NCBI RefSeq assembly: GCF_009740395.1
Contig: NZ_WOXT01000001.1
Span: 678,464-742,463, forward strand
Source: Noviluteimonas gilva
GTDB lineage: Bacteria > Pseudomonadota > Gammaproteobacteria > Xanthomonadales > Xanthomonadaceae
Direction of reading: 5' to 3'
Length of the DNA stretch: 64,000 bases
Of this stretch, positions 26,905 to 37,961 are shown one piece after another; position 1 is the stretch's first letter, and every line of letters starts with the position of its first letter. A program made the position numbers and the translations under genes. A model generated the notes under the pieces. It saw only the letters and a list, made by a program, of their open reading frames with translations, did not search any database and was not told the DNA's origin.

Positions 26905-28697
26905 AGGTCCGCCCCGATGTTGAGCGACACGGTCCAGCCCGCTTCATCGCCCGTCAGACCACGCGCGACATCCACGCGCACGGGCCCGACCGGCGAGCGC
27001 CATCGCGCGCCGATGCCGACACCGTAATGCAGGTTCGGCGTGGTGCCGTCGTAGGCATCGCCGAAATCCACGAAGGCCGCGCCGCCCCATTCTGGCAGGA
27101 AGTAGCGTTCGAATTCGACACTGCCAGTCACGACGTTCTTCGCGCCTTCGGCGTAATCGCCGTTGCGGGGACCGATTTCGCGCCACCCGTACCCGCGCAC
27201 GCTGCGATCGCCACCCGCGAAGTAGCGCAGGCTCAACGGAATCTGAAACAACTCGTTGGTGAACGTGTGCCCGTATTCGCCGCGCAGCAACAAGCGATTG
27301 TCGGGCCCGAGGCCGCGGATCCAGCGCGCGGTCGTGTGCAACTGCAGGAACGTCGCATCCGAACCCACGCCCTGGATGCCGCCGCGCACGGTCGCCGTTC
27401 CCGCGAGCGCGCGCCGCGGATACAGGCGATCGTCGGCATCGATGTATTCGGCGGTGAGTGCCGGATACAACAGCGAGGCGTATTGATACGGCACTTCGGG
27501 ATCGAGCGGATTGCCGGACGGGAAGCGCCAGCGTTCGCGCAAGGCGTGCAGCGACACGATGGCCGTCAGGTTGCGATTGATCTCACCGCTTCGGCTGCCG
27601 ACCAATTCGAGGCGTCGCGTATCCGCGAACTGGCTTTGTTCGTCGGCCAGCTGCAGGCTCGCCGTGTACCAACCATCGAGCCAAAGGAACGCCGGCACGC
27701 GGTACTGCAACGTCGCGGTCTTCCTGCGCTGCGCGTAATCGATCTGCGCCAGCGCCTTGTGCCCGCGATCGTTGACGTAACGCCGTTCGAGCCCGAAGCG
27801 CACGCCCGCGCCGCTGTCGGTGCCGTAGCTCACGCCGGCGGTGTACACATCGCGCTTGGCGGGCGTGAGCGTGACGACGACCGGGACCTGCCCATCGACG
27901 GCCTTCTCCGGCTGCGGCTCGATGTCGATGCGCGAGAAGTAATCGAGCGACGTCAGCGATTTACGCAGGCGATCCAGACGGCCCTGGTGGTAGTACTCGC
28001 CTTCGTTCCAGTAGACCAACTTGCCGAGCAGGGCATCGCGCACGATGCGCTTGGGCGTCTGCGCGAACGTGACCTTGCCCATGTCGTAGCGCATGCCGCT
28101 GTTCCAGCGCAGCGAGACATCGGCCGCCTTGTCCGCGCGCGTGACTTCCACCCGGCGCGCGGTGAAATCGGCATCGAAGTACCCACGCTCCGCGAGACGC
28201 CGCGTGACCTGCGCCTTCGACGACTCATAGATCGCGTGGTCGAACACCTGGCCTATCGTGGGCTTGAACGCGGTGATCTCCTGCTGGAGATACCGATCGC
28301 CCGCGCCTTCGCCATCGATGCCCACATCGAAGTTGCGCACGCGCACCGGATCGCCCAGCACCACGCTGATGGTGACAGTGACCGGCGCATCGGGCACGCG
28401 CGTGCGGTCGATGGTGATCGTCGGCGAGTAGTAACCGAAAGGCTCCAGCGCTTCGCGCGTCTGCGCTTCGGCTTCGCGCACCAGGTAACCCATGCGGCGA
28501 CCCGAGACGTCGCGGCCGATCGAATCGACCAGCGACAGCGAGCGCTTCACGTTTTCGGTCATCACCGGATCGAGGCCGCGCACCTGCACGTCCGCGACCT
28601 TGGCGGCGAACGCGGGCGCCGCGCTCAAAACGAGCGCGGTCAGCAGCAGAGCTTGTGAGACCGGGCGGGGGGAGACCGGGACCATACGGCCGAGCAT
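26901..28697 (-). CDS. tamA: TamA, Omp85-family outer-membrane protein
   Basis: This 598-residue protein has a signal peptide ending SAAPAFA, then about three POTRA domains (roughly 35-270) and a 16-strand barrel. The Omp85 loop-6 motif VRGY is present (GGDRSVRGYGWREIGP), and the C-terminal strand ends VSLNIGADL. TamA is the outer-membrane partner of TamB, needed for insertion of some autotransporters and other barrel proteins. It overlaps tamB by 4 bases and lies 18 bases after glyS. A second in-frame ATG four codons in (28685) is possible. Confidence 0.94.
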   Translation of the reverse strand: MLGRMVPVSPRPVSQALLLTALVLSAAPAFAAKVADVQVRGLDPVMTENVKRSLSLVDSIGRDVSGRRMGYLVREAEAQTREALEPFGYYSPTITIDRTRVPDAPVTVTISVVLGDPVRVRNFDVGIDGEGAGDRYLQQEITAFKPTIGQVFDHAIYESSKAQVTRRLAERGYFDADFTARRVEVTRADKAADVSLRWNSGMRYDMGKVTFAQTPKRIVRDALLGKLVYWNEGEYYHQGRLDRLRKSLTSLDYFSRIDIEPQPEKAVDGQVPVVVTLTPAKRDVYTAGVSYGTDSGAGVRFGLERRYVNDRGHKALAQIDYAQRRKTATLQYRVPAFLWLDGWYTASLQLADEQSQFADTRRLELVGSRSGEINRNLTAIVSLHALRERWRFPSGNPLDPEVPYQYASLLYPALTAEYIDADDRLYPRRALAGTATVRGGIQGVGSDATFLQLHTTARWIRGLGPDNRLLLRGEYGHTFTNELFQIPLSLRYFAGGDRSVRGYGWREIGPRNGDYAEGAKNVVTGSVEFERYFLPEWGGAAFVDFGDAYDGTTPNLHYGVGIGARWRSPVGPVRVDVARGLTGDEAGWTVSLNIGADL

Positions 28698-28715
28698 ACC
28701 CGGCCGGGGGATAGC

Positions 28716-30790
28716 TCAGGTCGAGAGATGCTCGATCGCGGCCACGCTGCCCAGGCGATCGGCGAGCCGCTTCAGCAACGCGAGGCGGTTGTTGCGCACC
28801 GCGGCATCGTCGACATTCACCATCACCTGGTCGAAGAACGCGTCCACCTGCGGGCGCAGGCGCGCGAGGCGGCCGAGCACGGCCACGTAGTCGCGGGCCT
28901 TCAGCGAAGCGTCGGTTTCGCCCACGGCCGCATCGACCGCTTCGCCCAGCTCGCGCTCGGCGCCGTCGGTGAAGCGCGCGGCGTCGACGGCCGAAGCCAC
29001 GTCGCCCTCGGCCTTCTTCAGGATGTTGCGGATGCGCTTGTTCGCGGCGGCCAGCGCTTCGGCCTCCGGCAACACGGCGAACGCGCCGATCGCCTGCAGG
29101 CGGCGGTCGAAGTCGAGCAGCGACACGGGACGCAGCGCAGCGACGGCTTCGAACTGCTGCGGCGGCACGCCCTTGTCGGCGTAGTACGCGCGCAGGCGGT
29201 CGATGATGAAGTCGTAGAGCTCGTCGTTCGTGGTCTGCGCACCGATCGCGCCGAGTTGGCCGCGCGCGGCTTCGATCAAACGCGGCAGATCCAGGTCGAT
29301 GCCGCGCTCGATGATCGTGCGCGCCAGGCCCAGGGCATTGCGACGCAGCGCGAAGGCGTCCTTGTTGCCCGTCGGCTTCAAACCCGCGGCGAAACCGCCC
29401 GTCAGCGTGTCGAGGCGTTCTGCAATGGCGAGCACCTGGCCGATCGGCGAGGGCGCGACCGCATCGCCAGCGAAACGCGGCATGTACGACTCGTCGATCG
29501 CGTTCGCGACGTCGGTCGGTTCGCCTTCGACGGCGGCGTAATAGCGGCCCGCGATGCCCTGCAGTTCGGGGAATTCGTTCACCAGGCGCGATTGCAGGTC
29601 CGCCTTCGACAGCTCGGCGGCGCGACGTGCGGGTTCCGGTTCGAGGAACATCTCGCGCGCGATGGTTTCGGCGAGCTGCGCCACGCGACGGCCCTTGTCG
29701 GCGAGCGTGCCGAGCTTGGCCTGGTAGGTGACGTTCGCCAGGCCCTCGCGCATCGACGACAGGCCTTGCTTCATGTCCTCGACGAAGAAGAACTTCGCGT
29801 CGGCGAAACGCGGACGGATCACGCGCTCGTAGCCCTTGCGGACTTCGGCGACGTCCTTCGACACGATGTTCGCGATACCGACGAAGGCGGGCGTCAACTT
29901 GCCCTGCGCATCGAGCACCGGGAAGAACTTCTGGTTGTCTTCCATCGTCGCGATGAGCGCTTCCTGCGGCACGGCCAGGAAGTCGGCTTCGAACCCGCAC
30001 AGCACCGCGCTCGGCCATTCGACCAGGCACGCGACCTGCGCAAGATTGTCAGCGGACACGCGCGCGGTGCCGCCGGCCTGCGTGGCTGCGGCTTCGACTT
30101 CGCGCACGATGTTTTCGCGGCGCTCGTCGGGATCGACGAGCACCTTCGCGCCACGCAGCGCATCGACGTAATCGCCCGGCGCGTTGATCCACACCGGCTT
30201 GTCGTGCATGAAACGATGGCCGCGCGAATTGCGCCCGGCGCGCACGCCGAGCACCTCGCCTTCGACGACTTCCCCGCCGAGCAGCAGCACCAGCCAATGC
30301 ACCGGCCGCGCGAATGCGTGTTCGTGCGCGCCCCAGCGCATCGGCTTCGGGATCGGCATCGCGGCGATCGCTTCGCGCACCAGTTCGGGCAGCAGCGTGG
30401 CGGTCTTCGCGCCCGGCTTCACCGAACGATGGACGAAACGCTCGCCCTTCGCGTCGCTCGTGCGTTCCAGCGCGGTCCATTCGACGCCGGCCTTCTGCGC
30501 GAACCCTTGCAGCGCGCGCGTGGGCTGGCCATCGGTGTCGAGCGCGACGTTGAGATACGGGCCGAGGACTTCGCTGCGCTGCTCGTCCTGTTCGACGGCC
30601 ACGCCCGGCAACAGCACGGCGAGGCGGCGCGGGGAATAGAGCGGCTTGGCATCGCCGCGATCCAGCGCGATCCCGCGGCGCACGAAGCCTTCGATCATGT
30701 TGTCGAAGAACGCCTGCGCCAGGCCGGGCAGCGCCTTGACCGGCAATTCCTCGGTGCCGAGTTCGACCAGCAGCGGTTCCATCGCGGCCA

Positions 30791-30791
<1 letters not shown>
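28716..30791 (-). CDS. glyS: Glycine--tRNA ligase beta subunit
   Basis: The 691-residue beta subunit of the bacterial alpha2-beta2 glycyl-tRNA synthetase recognises the tRNA and supports the catalytic alpha subunit. It opens with [19 protein letters not shown] and keeps EKHR-like blocks plus a C-terminal anticodon-binding helical domain, at the normal length of about 690. The ATG at 30791 shares one base with the glyQ stop (TGATG), so the pair is translationally coupled; an ATG three codons later is the alternative start. Confidence 0.97.
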
Positions 30792-31711
<920 letters not shown>

Positions 31712-31816
31712 GGTGCGCGGACGTGGTGGCGTAAAAGCGGGCTAGTATAGGTGCGCGCGCCGATGCCCCGGCGCAATGCCTGCATTTTCCGGCCGTTTTG
31801 CCCCAATAGCCCCGCC

Positions 31817-32545
31817 TTGAACAGCCCCTTCCTGATCCTCGAAACCGGCCAGCCCGTCGCCTCGATGCGCCGGCACGGCACCTTCCCCCATTGGATCCGC
31901 GTCGCCGCCGGCCTGGCCCGCGACGAGGCGGTCGTGGCGAACGTGGAGGCGGGCGATCCGCTGCCCTCGACCGAAGGCTTCGCGGGGGTGATCGTCACCG
32001 GGTCGGGCGCGATGGTCACCGACAAGCACGACTGGAGCGAGCGCAGCGCCGCGTGGTTGCGCGAAGCCGCGCACGAAGGCGTGCCGCTGTTCGGCATCTG
32101 CTACGGCCACCAGCTGATCGCGCACGCGCTCGGCGGCGAGGTCGGCTACAACCCCTCCGGTCGCGAGATGGGGACCATCGGGCTCGAGCTGCACCCGCCG
32201 GCCGACGAAGACCCCTTGTTCCGCGGCCTGCCGGCGCAATTCCCCGCGCAGGCCACGCACTTGCAGACCGTGCTGCGCGCGCCGGCCGATGCGCTGGTGC
32301 TCGCGCGCTCGCCGCTGGACGATTGCCACGCCTTCCGCTGGCGCGGGCATGTCTGGGGCGTGCAGTTCCATCCCGAATTCAGCGGCACGCACATGCGCGG
32401 TTACGTGCGCGCCCGGCACGACGCGCTCGCGCGCGAAGGCCATTGCGCGAAGCAGGTGAGCCGCAACGTCACGGCCGCGCCGCACGCGCGCCGGGTGCTG
32501 CGGCGCTTCGTGCGCCACGCGCGGCACCTGCGGCACGTGCCCTGA
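31817..32545 (+). CDS. Class I glutamine amidotransferase (GMP synthase-like)
   Basis: The triad of class I amidotransferases is visible: nucleophilic Cys in [16 protein letters not shown], and His and Glu in WGVQFHPEF. The first residues [10 protein letters not shown] and the block [12 protein letters not shown] also match stand-alone GMP-synthase-like amidotransferases. These release ammonia from glutamine for an unknown partner, or hydrolyse gamma-glutamyl compounds. There is no synthetase domain, so this is not GuaA. The TTG start at 31817 is tentative because the domain begins there; GTG 31751 and ATG 31763 are in-frame alternatives. The gene is divergent from glyQ. Confidence 0.82.
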   Translation: MNSPFLILETGQPVASMRRHGTFPHWIRVAAGLARDEAVVANVEAGDPLPSTEGFAGVIVTGSGAMVTDKHDWSERSAAWLREAAHEGVPLFGICYGHQLIAHALGGEVGYNPSGREMGTIGLELHPPADEDPLFRGLPAQFPAQATHLQTVLRAPADALVLARSPLDDCHAFRWRGHVWGVQFHPEFSGTHMRGYVRARHDALAREGHCAKQVSRNVTAAPHARRVLRRFVRHARHLRHVP

Positions 32546-32589
32546 TCCATCCCCCCATCTGCTGCGGCCCCCACCGCGACGGAGCATCG

Positions 32590-33501
32590 ATGCAAGTCCG
32601 CAAGATCCCGGTTTCCCAGGGCCTGGCGTGGTTTCGCGCCGCGATCGACCTTGGTGCGCGCAACCCGAAGGCCGTGTTCGGCGCCGCGCTGTTGTTCATG
32701 GCGACGCTCTATCTGTTCGCGTTGGTGATGGTCGCCGTCGTCGTCGCCGTGCGCGGCGAAGCGAACGCCGCGCCGAACCTGATGCTGGTGGCCATCGCGT
32801 TCGTGCCCTTGTTCATCGGCCTGATGGTGCTGGTGCCGATCCTGCTCGGCGGAATGATGCACGTGATCCGCGAAGCCGAAGCCGGCCGGCCGGTGCGCGC
32901 GCGCGATCTGTTCGCGCCGTTCCGTTCGCCGCGCTTGCCGGCGCTTGCGTTGCTCGGGCTGTTCCAGATCGTTCTGGCGATCCTGGGCGGCATGGTCTTC
33001 ATCGCGCTCGCCGGGCCGACGTATTGGCAGGAGTACCTCGGCGCCATTCGCGGTGCGATGGGCGGCGCCACGCCGGTGATGCCGCAGCCGGCGCACCCGG
33101 GCCTGCTCGCGATCGCGCAGCTCACGTTCAATTACTTCACCTACGCGGTGATGTTGTTCGCCGTGCCGCTGGTGTTGTTCTCCAACCTCGGCATCGTCGA
33201 AGCGGTGCGCGATGCGCTGCGCGCCTCGGTGCGCAATGTCGGCGCCAACCTCGTCGCCGCCGCGTTGTTCGTCGCCGGCACGCTGGTCGCGGCGATCGTG
33301 GTGCTGCTGATCTCGCAGTTGTTCGCCTGGATCGGCGGCCTGGTGCATCCGGCGGTGGGCGCGCTGTTGATGATGCTGCCCTTGCTCGCCTTCGCCGCGG
33401 CGATGCTGGTCATGCTCGCGGGCGGCGCGTACATCGCGTGGCGCGACATCTTCGACGACCCGCAGGCGCCGACGCAGCCCTTCAACGGCATCGAAGCCTG
33501 A
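32590..33501 (+). CDS. BPSS1780-family membrane protein
   Basis: A 303-residue integral membrane protein with about six hydrophobic segments. It starts MQVRKIPVSQGLAWFRAA, resembling the N-terminal block of BPSS1780-family membrane proteins, whose role is unknown. GGAG five bases before the ATG sets the start. It lies 44 bases after the amidotransferase gene and ends three bases before the convergent tatC stop, with no terminator between the two converging genes. Confidence 0.78.
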   Translation: MQVRKIPVSQGLAWFRAAIDLGARNPKAVFGAALLFMATLYLFALVMVAVVVAVRGEANAAPNLMLVAIAFVPLFIGLMVLVPILLGGMMHVIREAEAGRPVRARDLFAPFRSPRLPALALLGLFQIVLAILGGMVFIALAGPTYWQEYLGAIRGAMGGATPVMPQPAHPGLLAIAQLTFNYFTYAVMLFAVPLVLFSNLGIVEAVRDALRASVRNVGANLVAAALFVAGTLVAAIVVLLISQLFAWIGGLVHPAVGALLMMLPLLAFAAAMLVMLAGGAYIAWRDIFDDPQAPTQPFNGIEA

Positions 33502-33504
33502 GGA

Positions 33505-34266
33505 TCAGGCCTCGGGCGTTTCGGTTTCTTCTTCGACTTTCTTCGGCGCGACGAAGCGCGAGGCGAGGATGCCCGCTTCGTACAGCAGCATCATCGGGAT
33601 CGCGAGCATCAACTGCGAAATGACGTCCGGCGGCGTGATCACCGCCGCGACCACGAAGATGCCGACGATCGCGTAGCCGCGCCACGCAGTCAGCTGCTTC
33701 GGCGTCACCCAGCCGAGCAGCACGAGGATGACCAGCGCGACGGGCAGCTCGAAGCTCGCGCCGAAGGCCAGGAACAACACGAGCACGAAGTCGATGTACT
33801 TGCCCAGGTCCGGTGCCATCTGCACCGACTCGGGCGTGAACTTCGTCAGGAAGTGGAACACCGAGGGCAGCACGAGGAAGTACGCGAACGCGCAGCCGGC
33901 GTAGAACAACAGCACCGACGAGGCGAGCAGGGGCGCGGCGAGCCGCTTTTCGCGCTTGTACAACCCCGGCGCCACGAACGACCACGCCTGGTAGAGCAAC
34001 CACGGCGCGGAAATGAAGACCGCGGTGAAGAACGCGAGCTTCACGGGGACGAAGAAGCCGCCCGCCGGATCGATCGCGATCATGCGCTGGCCCGAAGGCA
34101 GCTGGCTGATCAGCGGGTAGGCGATCCGGTCGTAGAGCTGCGCGGCGAACGGCATCAACGCGCCGAACACCAACAACAGGCCCGCCAGCGCCCACATCAG
34201 GCGCGAACGGAGTTCGATCAGGTGATCGACGAGGCGCGAGGGTGCGGAAGAATCAGCGTCCTGCAT
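33505..34266 (-). CDS. tatC: Sec-independent protein translocase TatC
   Basis: TatC is the receptor subunit that binds twin-arginine signal peptides with TatB. The protein has 253 residues and six membrane helices. The N-terminal block PSRLVDHLIELRSRLMWAL and the family motifs FFVPVKLAFFTAVFISAPWLLYQ and ALVILVLLGWVTPKQL identify it. Its start lies 14 bases inside the end of tatB, so translation is coupled. It is the last gene of tatABC. Confidence 0.97.
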   Translation of the reverse strand: MQDADSSAPSRLVDHLIELRSRLMWALAGLLLVFGALMPFAAQLYDRIAYPLISQLPSGQRMIAIDPAGGFFVPVKLAFFTAVFISAPWLLYQAWSFVAPGLYKREKRLAAPLLASSVLLFYAGCAFAYFLVLPSVFHFLTKFTPESVQMAPDLGKYIDFVLVLFLAFGASFELPVALVILVLLGWVTPKQLTAWRGYAIVGIFVVAAVITPPDVISQLMLAIPMMLLYEAGILASRFVAPKKVEEETETPEA

Positions 34267-34762
34267 GGGTGTCGTCGGTGTGCTTCGGGTGCGGAGGTGC
34301 GACCTCGTCTTCGTCGTCTTCGTCGGCGGGGATCGGCGGTTCCCAATCCATGTGGCTGGCCGATTCCATCGAACGCTCTTCTTCTTCGTCTTCCTTGCGT
34401 TCCGGCAGCAGCGACTGTTGCTCGCCTTCCGACGCCGTGCCCGCGCCCGGCTCGACGCCCGCGACCGCCGCGGCGGCCACGTCGTCGAATTCCTGCTTCA
34501 TGCGGTCCTGGATCGAGTTGGCGCCCGCGCGCAATTGCTCTTCCGCCTCGCGCAGCGACGCACGTGTTTCGGCCAGGCTGCGCTTGAGTTCGTCGGCGGC
34601 GAGGTCCTGTTCGAACTCCTGCTTCACCGAATGCCACTGCGCGCGCGCCTTGCTCACCCAGAAGCCGGCGAACCGCGCGGCCTTGGGCAGTTTTTCAGGG
34701 CCGAGCACGATCAGCGCGATGACCGCGATCAGGAAAATCTCGCTGAAGCCGATGTCGAACAT
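34253..34762 (-). CDS. tatB: Sec-independent protein translocase TatB
   Basis: The N-terminal helix MFDIGFSEIFLIAVIALIVLG is followed by the TatB motif GPEKLPKAARF and a long amphipathic helix, with a charged, probably unstructured tail rich in Glu/Asp. At 169 residues it is a typical TatB. TatB and TatC form the substrate-binding complex. It follows tatA by 8 bases and overlaps tatC. Confidence 0.95.
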   Translation of the reverse strand: MFDIGFSEIFLIAVIALIVLGPEKLPKAARFAGFWVSKARAQWHSVKQEFEQDLAADELKRSLAETRASLREAEEQLRAGANSIQDRMKQEFDDVAAAAVAGVEPGAGTASEGEQQSLLPERKEDEEEERSMESASHMDWEPPIPADEDDEDEVAPPHPKHTDDTHAGR

Positions 34763-34770
34763 CGCGCGCC

Positions 34771-35010
34771 TCAGCGCGGCGGATCGTTACGCTGCTCTTG
34801 CTCGCGGCGCTCGCGGTCGCGCAGGTCCTGCTCTTCGCGAGTGGCGTCGGGCAGGCGTGCGGCGGGCTTGTCGTCGTCGCTCATGCCCTTCTTGAAGCCC
34901 TTCACCGCTTCACCGACGTCCTTGCCGACGTTGCCGAGCCGCTTGGTACCGAACACCAGGACCACGATCACCAGCACGATCAGCCAATGCCAGATGCTGA
35001 AACCGCCCAT
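34771..35010 (-). CDS. tatA: Sec-independent protein translocase TatA
   Basis: A 79-residue protein with the TatA pattern: one helix [17 protein letters not shown], then [22 protein letters not shown] and a charged tail. TatA oligomers form the transient passage for folded proteins. ATG 35010 is chosen because the conserved helix begins there; the frame stays open upstream without family similarity. It is the first gene of tatABC. Confidence 0.95.
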   Translation of the reverse strand: MGGFSIWHWLIVLVIVVLVFGTKRLGNVGKDVGEAVKGFKKGMSDDDKPAARLPDATREEQDLRDRERREQEQRNDPPR

Positions 35011-35065
35011 GTGGAGTGCCTTTCTGGGGGAAAGAGACCGACAGGATAACGCAGCCGATGTTAGA

Positions 35066-35089
35066 ACCGCCCGAAGATGAACGGGCGGT
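35066..35089. repeat. Stem-loop between the SYLF gene and tatA
   Basis: ACCGCCCG and CGGGCGGT form a perfect 8-bp stem with an 8-base loop, 31 bases after the SYLF stop. No T-run follows on the minus strand, so it may be a weak terminator or an mRNA end-protecting structure. Confidence 0.5.
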
Positions 35090-35119
35090 CCGGGCGTTCC
35101 GACGCGCGGGTGCGGCGGA

Positions 35120-35989
35120 TCAGGGGGTCGGCGGCAAGGACTCGGTGCGCGCGGGCGCATCCTCATCCGGCACGACGGGCGTGGTGCCGCCGGTGACCGT
35201 CGTCGTCTCGATGACGGTCGGCGCGGGCGTCGCCGTCGCGCCCACCGGTGCCGCGCTCGCGACCGGCGTACCGGTGCCGCGATTGCTGCGTGCGAGCGCG
35301 GTGGCTTCTTCCAGTTGGTCGCGCACCTTGACCAGGTCCGCCGACGGGAGTTGCGTCGCGCGGTTCTCGAAGATCATGCGCGGCGTGCTGCCGCTGCCGT
35401 ACGCGGCCTCGTTGGCGCCATCGTCGATCGAGAGCACCGCGCCATCCAGCGCGACGCCGGCGAACAACCCGCGCGCACGCGACCACGACCAGATCTCCGC
35501 CTTGAACTGCCCGTCGGTGGCCGTCGCCGCATTGCGGCCCACCGGACCTGCGGCCACGGCCGCGTCGGCGCCGAGGGTGAACTTGCCGTTGACGATCGAA
35601 TCCACGCCGCGCTCGCTGCGGAAGACCAGCACGACGTCGGAGGATTGCACGCCCGCCTGGAAGCCGATGCTCCCGCCGGTGAGCGTGATGAAGCTGGGGT
35701 TGGACCACGTGCCGTCGGGCAGCTTCACCGCCATCACGCCGTGGCCGCGGCGCCCGCCGATGACCAGGCCGGCCTTGATGGTGTCGGGGACGATCACGAT
35801 CGCCTTGGCTTCGTCGAGCAGCTTGTCGGGGATCGCGTTCTCGGGGATGGCCTGGATGTCGGTGATCACGCGCAACGCGTTGCGGGCGCGCTCGTCCTCG
35901 CGCACGCCGGCGAAGGCGGACTGCAGGCTCGAGGCTAGCAGCAGCGAAGCCACTGCGACGGTGAGGGCACGGCGGGTCTTGCGAGGCAT
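35120..35989 (-). CDS. SYLF/YSC84-domain exported protein
   Basis: A signal peptide ([22 protein letters not shown]) is followed by a SYLF (DUF500/YSC84) lipid-binding domain: [34 protein letters not shown], then [18 protein letters not shown] and [16 protein letters not shown]. In eukaryotes this fold binds phosphoinositides; in bacteria the exported versions are of unknown role at the envelope. The last 50 residues are a Thr/Pro-rich tail. Length is 289 residues from ATG 35989, which has GGAG before it. It is divergent from hemH. Confidence 0.88.
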   Translation of the reverse strand: MPRKTRRALTVAVASLLLASSLQSAFAGVREDERARNALRVITDIQAIPENAIPDKLLDEAKAIVIVPDTIKAGLVIGGRRGHGVMAVKLPDGTWSNPSFITLTGGSIGFQAGVQSSDVVLVFRSERGVDSIVNGKFTLGADAAVAAGPVGRNAATATDGQFKAEIWSWSRARGLFAGVALDGAVLSIDDGANEAAYGSGSTPRMIFENRATQLPSADLVKVRDQLEEATALARSNRGTGTPVASAAPVGATATPAPTVIETTTVTGGTTPVVPDEDAPARTESLPPTP

Positions 35990-36120
35990 GGGGAACTCCA
36001 CGATCGGGGCGGGGGCAACGCAATGACGACCAATGACCACAACGGCCAGCGACGGTTCAGTCTCCGCGCGCGGCGATGAATCGCGAGCGAACCGACGCGC
36101 GCGCATGACATCCTATGCGC

Positions 36121-37092
36121 ATGTCCGACGTCCGTCCCCCCAGCGCGGCCGACACCGCCATCGTCCTGGTCAACCTCGGTACGCCCGACGCGCCGACGCC
36201 CGTCGCGGTGCGTCGCTACCTCTCGCAGTTCCTGATGGACCCGCGCGTGGTGCAGATCCCGCGGGTGATGTGGTGGCCGTTGCTGCACTTCGTGATCCTG
36301 CCCCTGCGGAGTCGTCGCGTCGCGCACAAGTACGCGGAAATCTGGATGGCCGATGGCTCGCCGCTCGCGGTGTTCACGCGTCGGCTGGCCGCCGCGGTGC
36401 AGGCGCGCCTGCCGGAATCGCGCGTGGTGCATGCGATGCGCTACGGCCAGCCCGCGGTCGACGAGGTGCTCGCGGCTTTGCAACGCGACGGCGTGAAGCG
36501 CGCGGTGGTGCTTCCGCTGTATCCGCAGTATTCGACGACGACCACCGCGTCGGTCGACGATGCCGTCCGCCAATCCGGCGCGCTGCCCGCGCACGTGATC
36601 CGCGAATACCACCTCGATGCCGGGTGGTTGCAGGCCGCGGCCGATTCGATCCAGGCGCACTGGGACGCCAACGGTCGCGGCGATCGCCTCGTGTTCTCCT
36701 TCCACGGCTTGCCGCAACGCGTCGTCGACAACGGCGATCCGTATGCAGTGCAATGCGCGGCCAGCGTCGCGGCGATCGCGGGCCTGCTCGGCCTGCACGA
36801 GAACGACTACGTGCTCACGTTCCAGTCGCGCTTCGGCAAGGAGCGCTGGCTGGAGCCGGCGACGATCACGACGCTCGAATCGCTCGCGCGCAGCGGCGTG
36901 CGTCGCGTCGACGTCGTGTGTCCGGGGTTCGCGGTCGATTGCCTGGAGACGTTGGAAGAGATCGCGCAAACCAATGCCGACGCCTTCCGCGCCGCCGGCG
37001 GGCAGCGGTTCCAGTACATCCCCTGCCTCAACGATGCACCGGCGCACGCCGACGCACTCGCCGTGCTCGCTTCGAAGGCGCTGCGCGCATGA
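36121..37092 (+). CDS. hemH: Ferrochelatase
   Basis: HemH inserts ferrous iron into protoporphyrin IX, the last step of heme synthesis. Family motifs are present: VLVNLGTPDAP at the start, RYLSQFLMDPRV, LPLYPQYS, the active-site His in FSFHGLPQRVVDNGDPY, and VVCPGFAVDCLETLEEI. The protein has 323 residues from ATG 36121; an in-frame ATG two codons upstream (36115) is equally possible. Its stop overlaps the next gene start by 4 bases (ATGA). Confidence 0.95.
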   Translation: MSDVRPPSAADTAIVLVNLGTPDAPTPVAVRRYLSQFLMDPRVVQIPRVMWWPLLHFVILPLRSRRVAHKYAEIWMADGSPLAVFTRRLAAAVQARLPESRVVHAMRYGQPAVDEVLAALQRDGVKRAVVLPLYPQYSTTTTASVDDAVRQSGALPAHVIREYHLDAGWLQAAADSIQAHWDANGRGDRLVFSFHGLPQRVVDNGDPYAVQCAASVAAIAGLLGLHENDYVLTFQSRFGKERWLEPATITTLESLARSGVRRVDVVCPGFAVDCLETLEEIAQTNADAFRAAGGQRFQYIPCLNDAPAHADALAVLASKALRA

Positions 37093-37961
37093 GCACCGCC
37101 GCGCCCTTGCGCGAGATCGTCCTCGAAACCCCATACGGGCGATTGACCGCATTGCGCGGCGGCACCGGCACGCCGGTGCTCGCGTTGCATGGCTGGCTCG
37201 ACAACGCGGCGACCTTCGTCCCGCTGGCCGCGCATCTGCACGACATCGACCTCGTCGCGCTCGACCTGCCGGGCCACGGCACGAGCCCGCATCTTCCCGC
37301 GGGTTCGGACTACTCGCTCTCCGGCACCGTTCAAACGGTGCTCGATGCCGCCGACGCGCTGGGTTGGGAGCGCTTCGCCGTCCTCGGGCATTCGATGGGT
37401 GGCGCGATCGGCACGATCCTCGCGGCCGCCGCCCCCGAACGGGTGACGCGTTTCCTCGCGATCGAAGCCCTCGGCGCACTCGCCGATCGCGAAGACCGCA
37501 CCGCGCAGCGCCTGCGCGAATCGATCGCCGCGCGTCGCGCGCTGGGGGGCAAATCGCTGCGCGTGTTTCCCGATCGCGAGACCGCGATCCGCGCACGCAT
37601 GCAGGCCAACGATCTCAGCGAGCCGGTCGCGCGCCTGCTCGTCGAACGCGGCACGCGCGCGGTGGACGGTGGCTGGGTCTGGAGCAGCGATCCGCGTCTG
37701 ACGGTCGCCACCGCCGTGCGCATGACCGAAGGCCAGGTGCGCGACCTCATCGCGCACATCGAATGTCCGGTGCGCGTGCTCTACGCCGATCCGGCGCCGC
37801 CGTATTTCCCCGAAGGCATGCGTCGCGAACGCGCCGCCGTGCTGCGCAACGGTGAAGCGGTGGTGCTGTCCGGCACGCACCACCTGCACATGGAAGATCC
37901 GCGCGGCATCGCCGATGCGATCGGCGGCTTTTTTACTGCTGCTTCCCCAACTGCAGGTTGA
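37089..37961 (+). CDS. Alpha/beta-fold hydrolase
   Basis: A 290-residue hydrolase with the oxyanion block LALHGWLDNAATF, the nucleophile elbow GHSMGGAIG and a late His in GTHHLHMEDP. These fit the Ser-His-Asp triad of alpha/beta esterases; the substrate is unknown. It is coupled to hemH by a 4-base overlap. Its last 29 bases overlap the end of the lipoprotein gene on the other strand. Confidence 0.88.
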   Translation: MSTAAPLREIVLETPYGRLTALRGGTGTPVLALHGWLDNAATFVPLAAHLHDIDLVALDLPGHGTSPHLPAGSDYSLSGTVQTVLDAADALGWERFAVLGHSMGGAIGTILAAAAPERVTRFLAIEALGALADREDRTAQRLRESIAARRALGGKSLRVFPDRETAIRARMQANDLSEPVARLLVERGTRAVDGGWVWSSDPRLTVATAVRMTEGQVRDLIAHIECPVRVLYADPAPPYFPEGMRRERAAVLRNGEAVVLSGTHHLHMEDPRGIADAIGGFFTAASPTAG

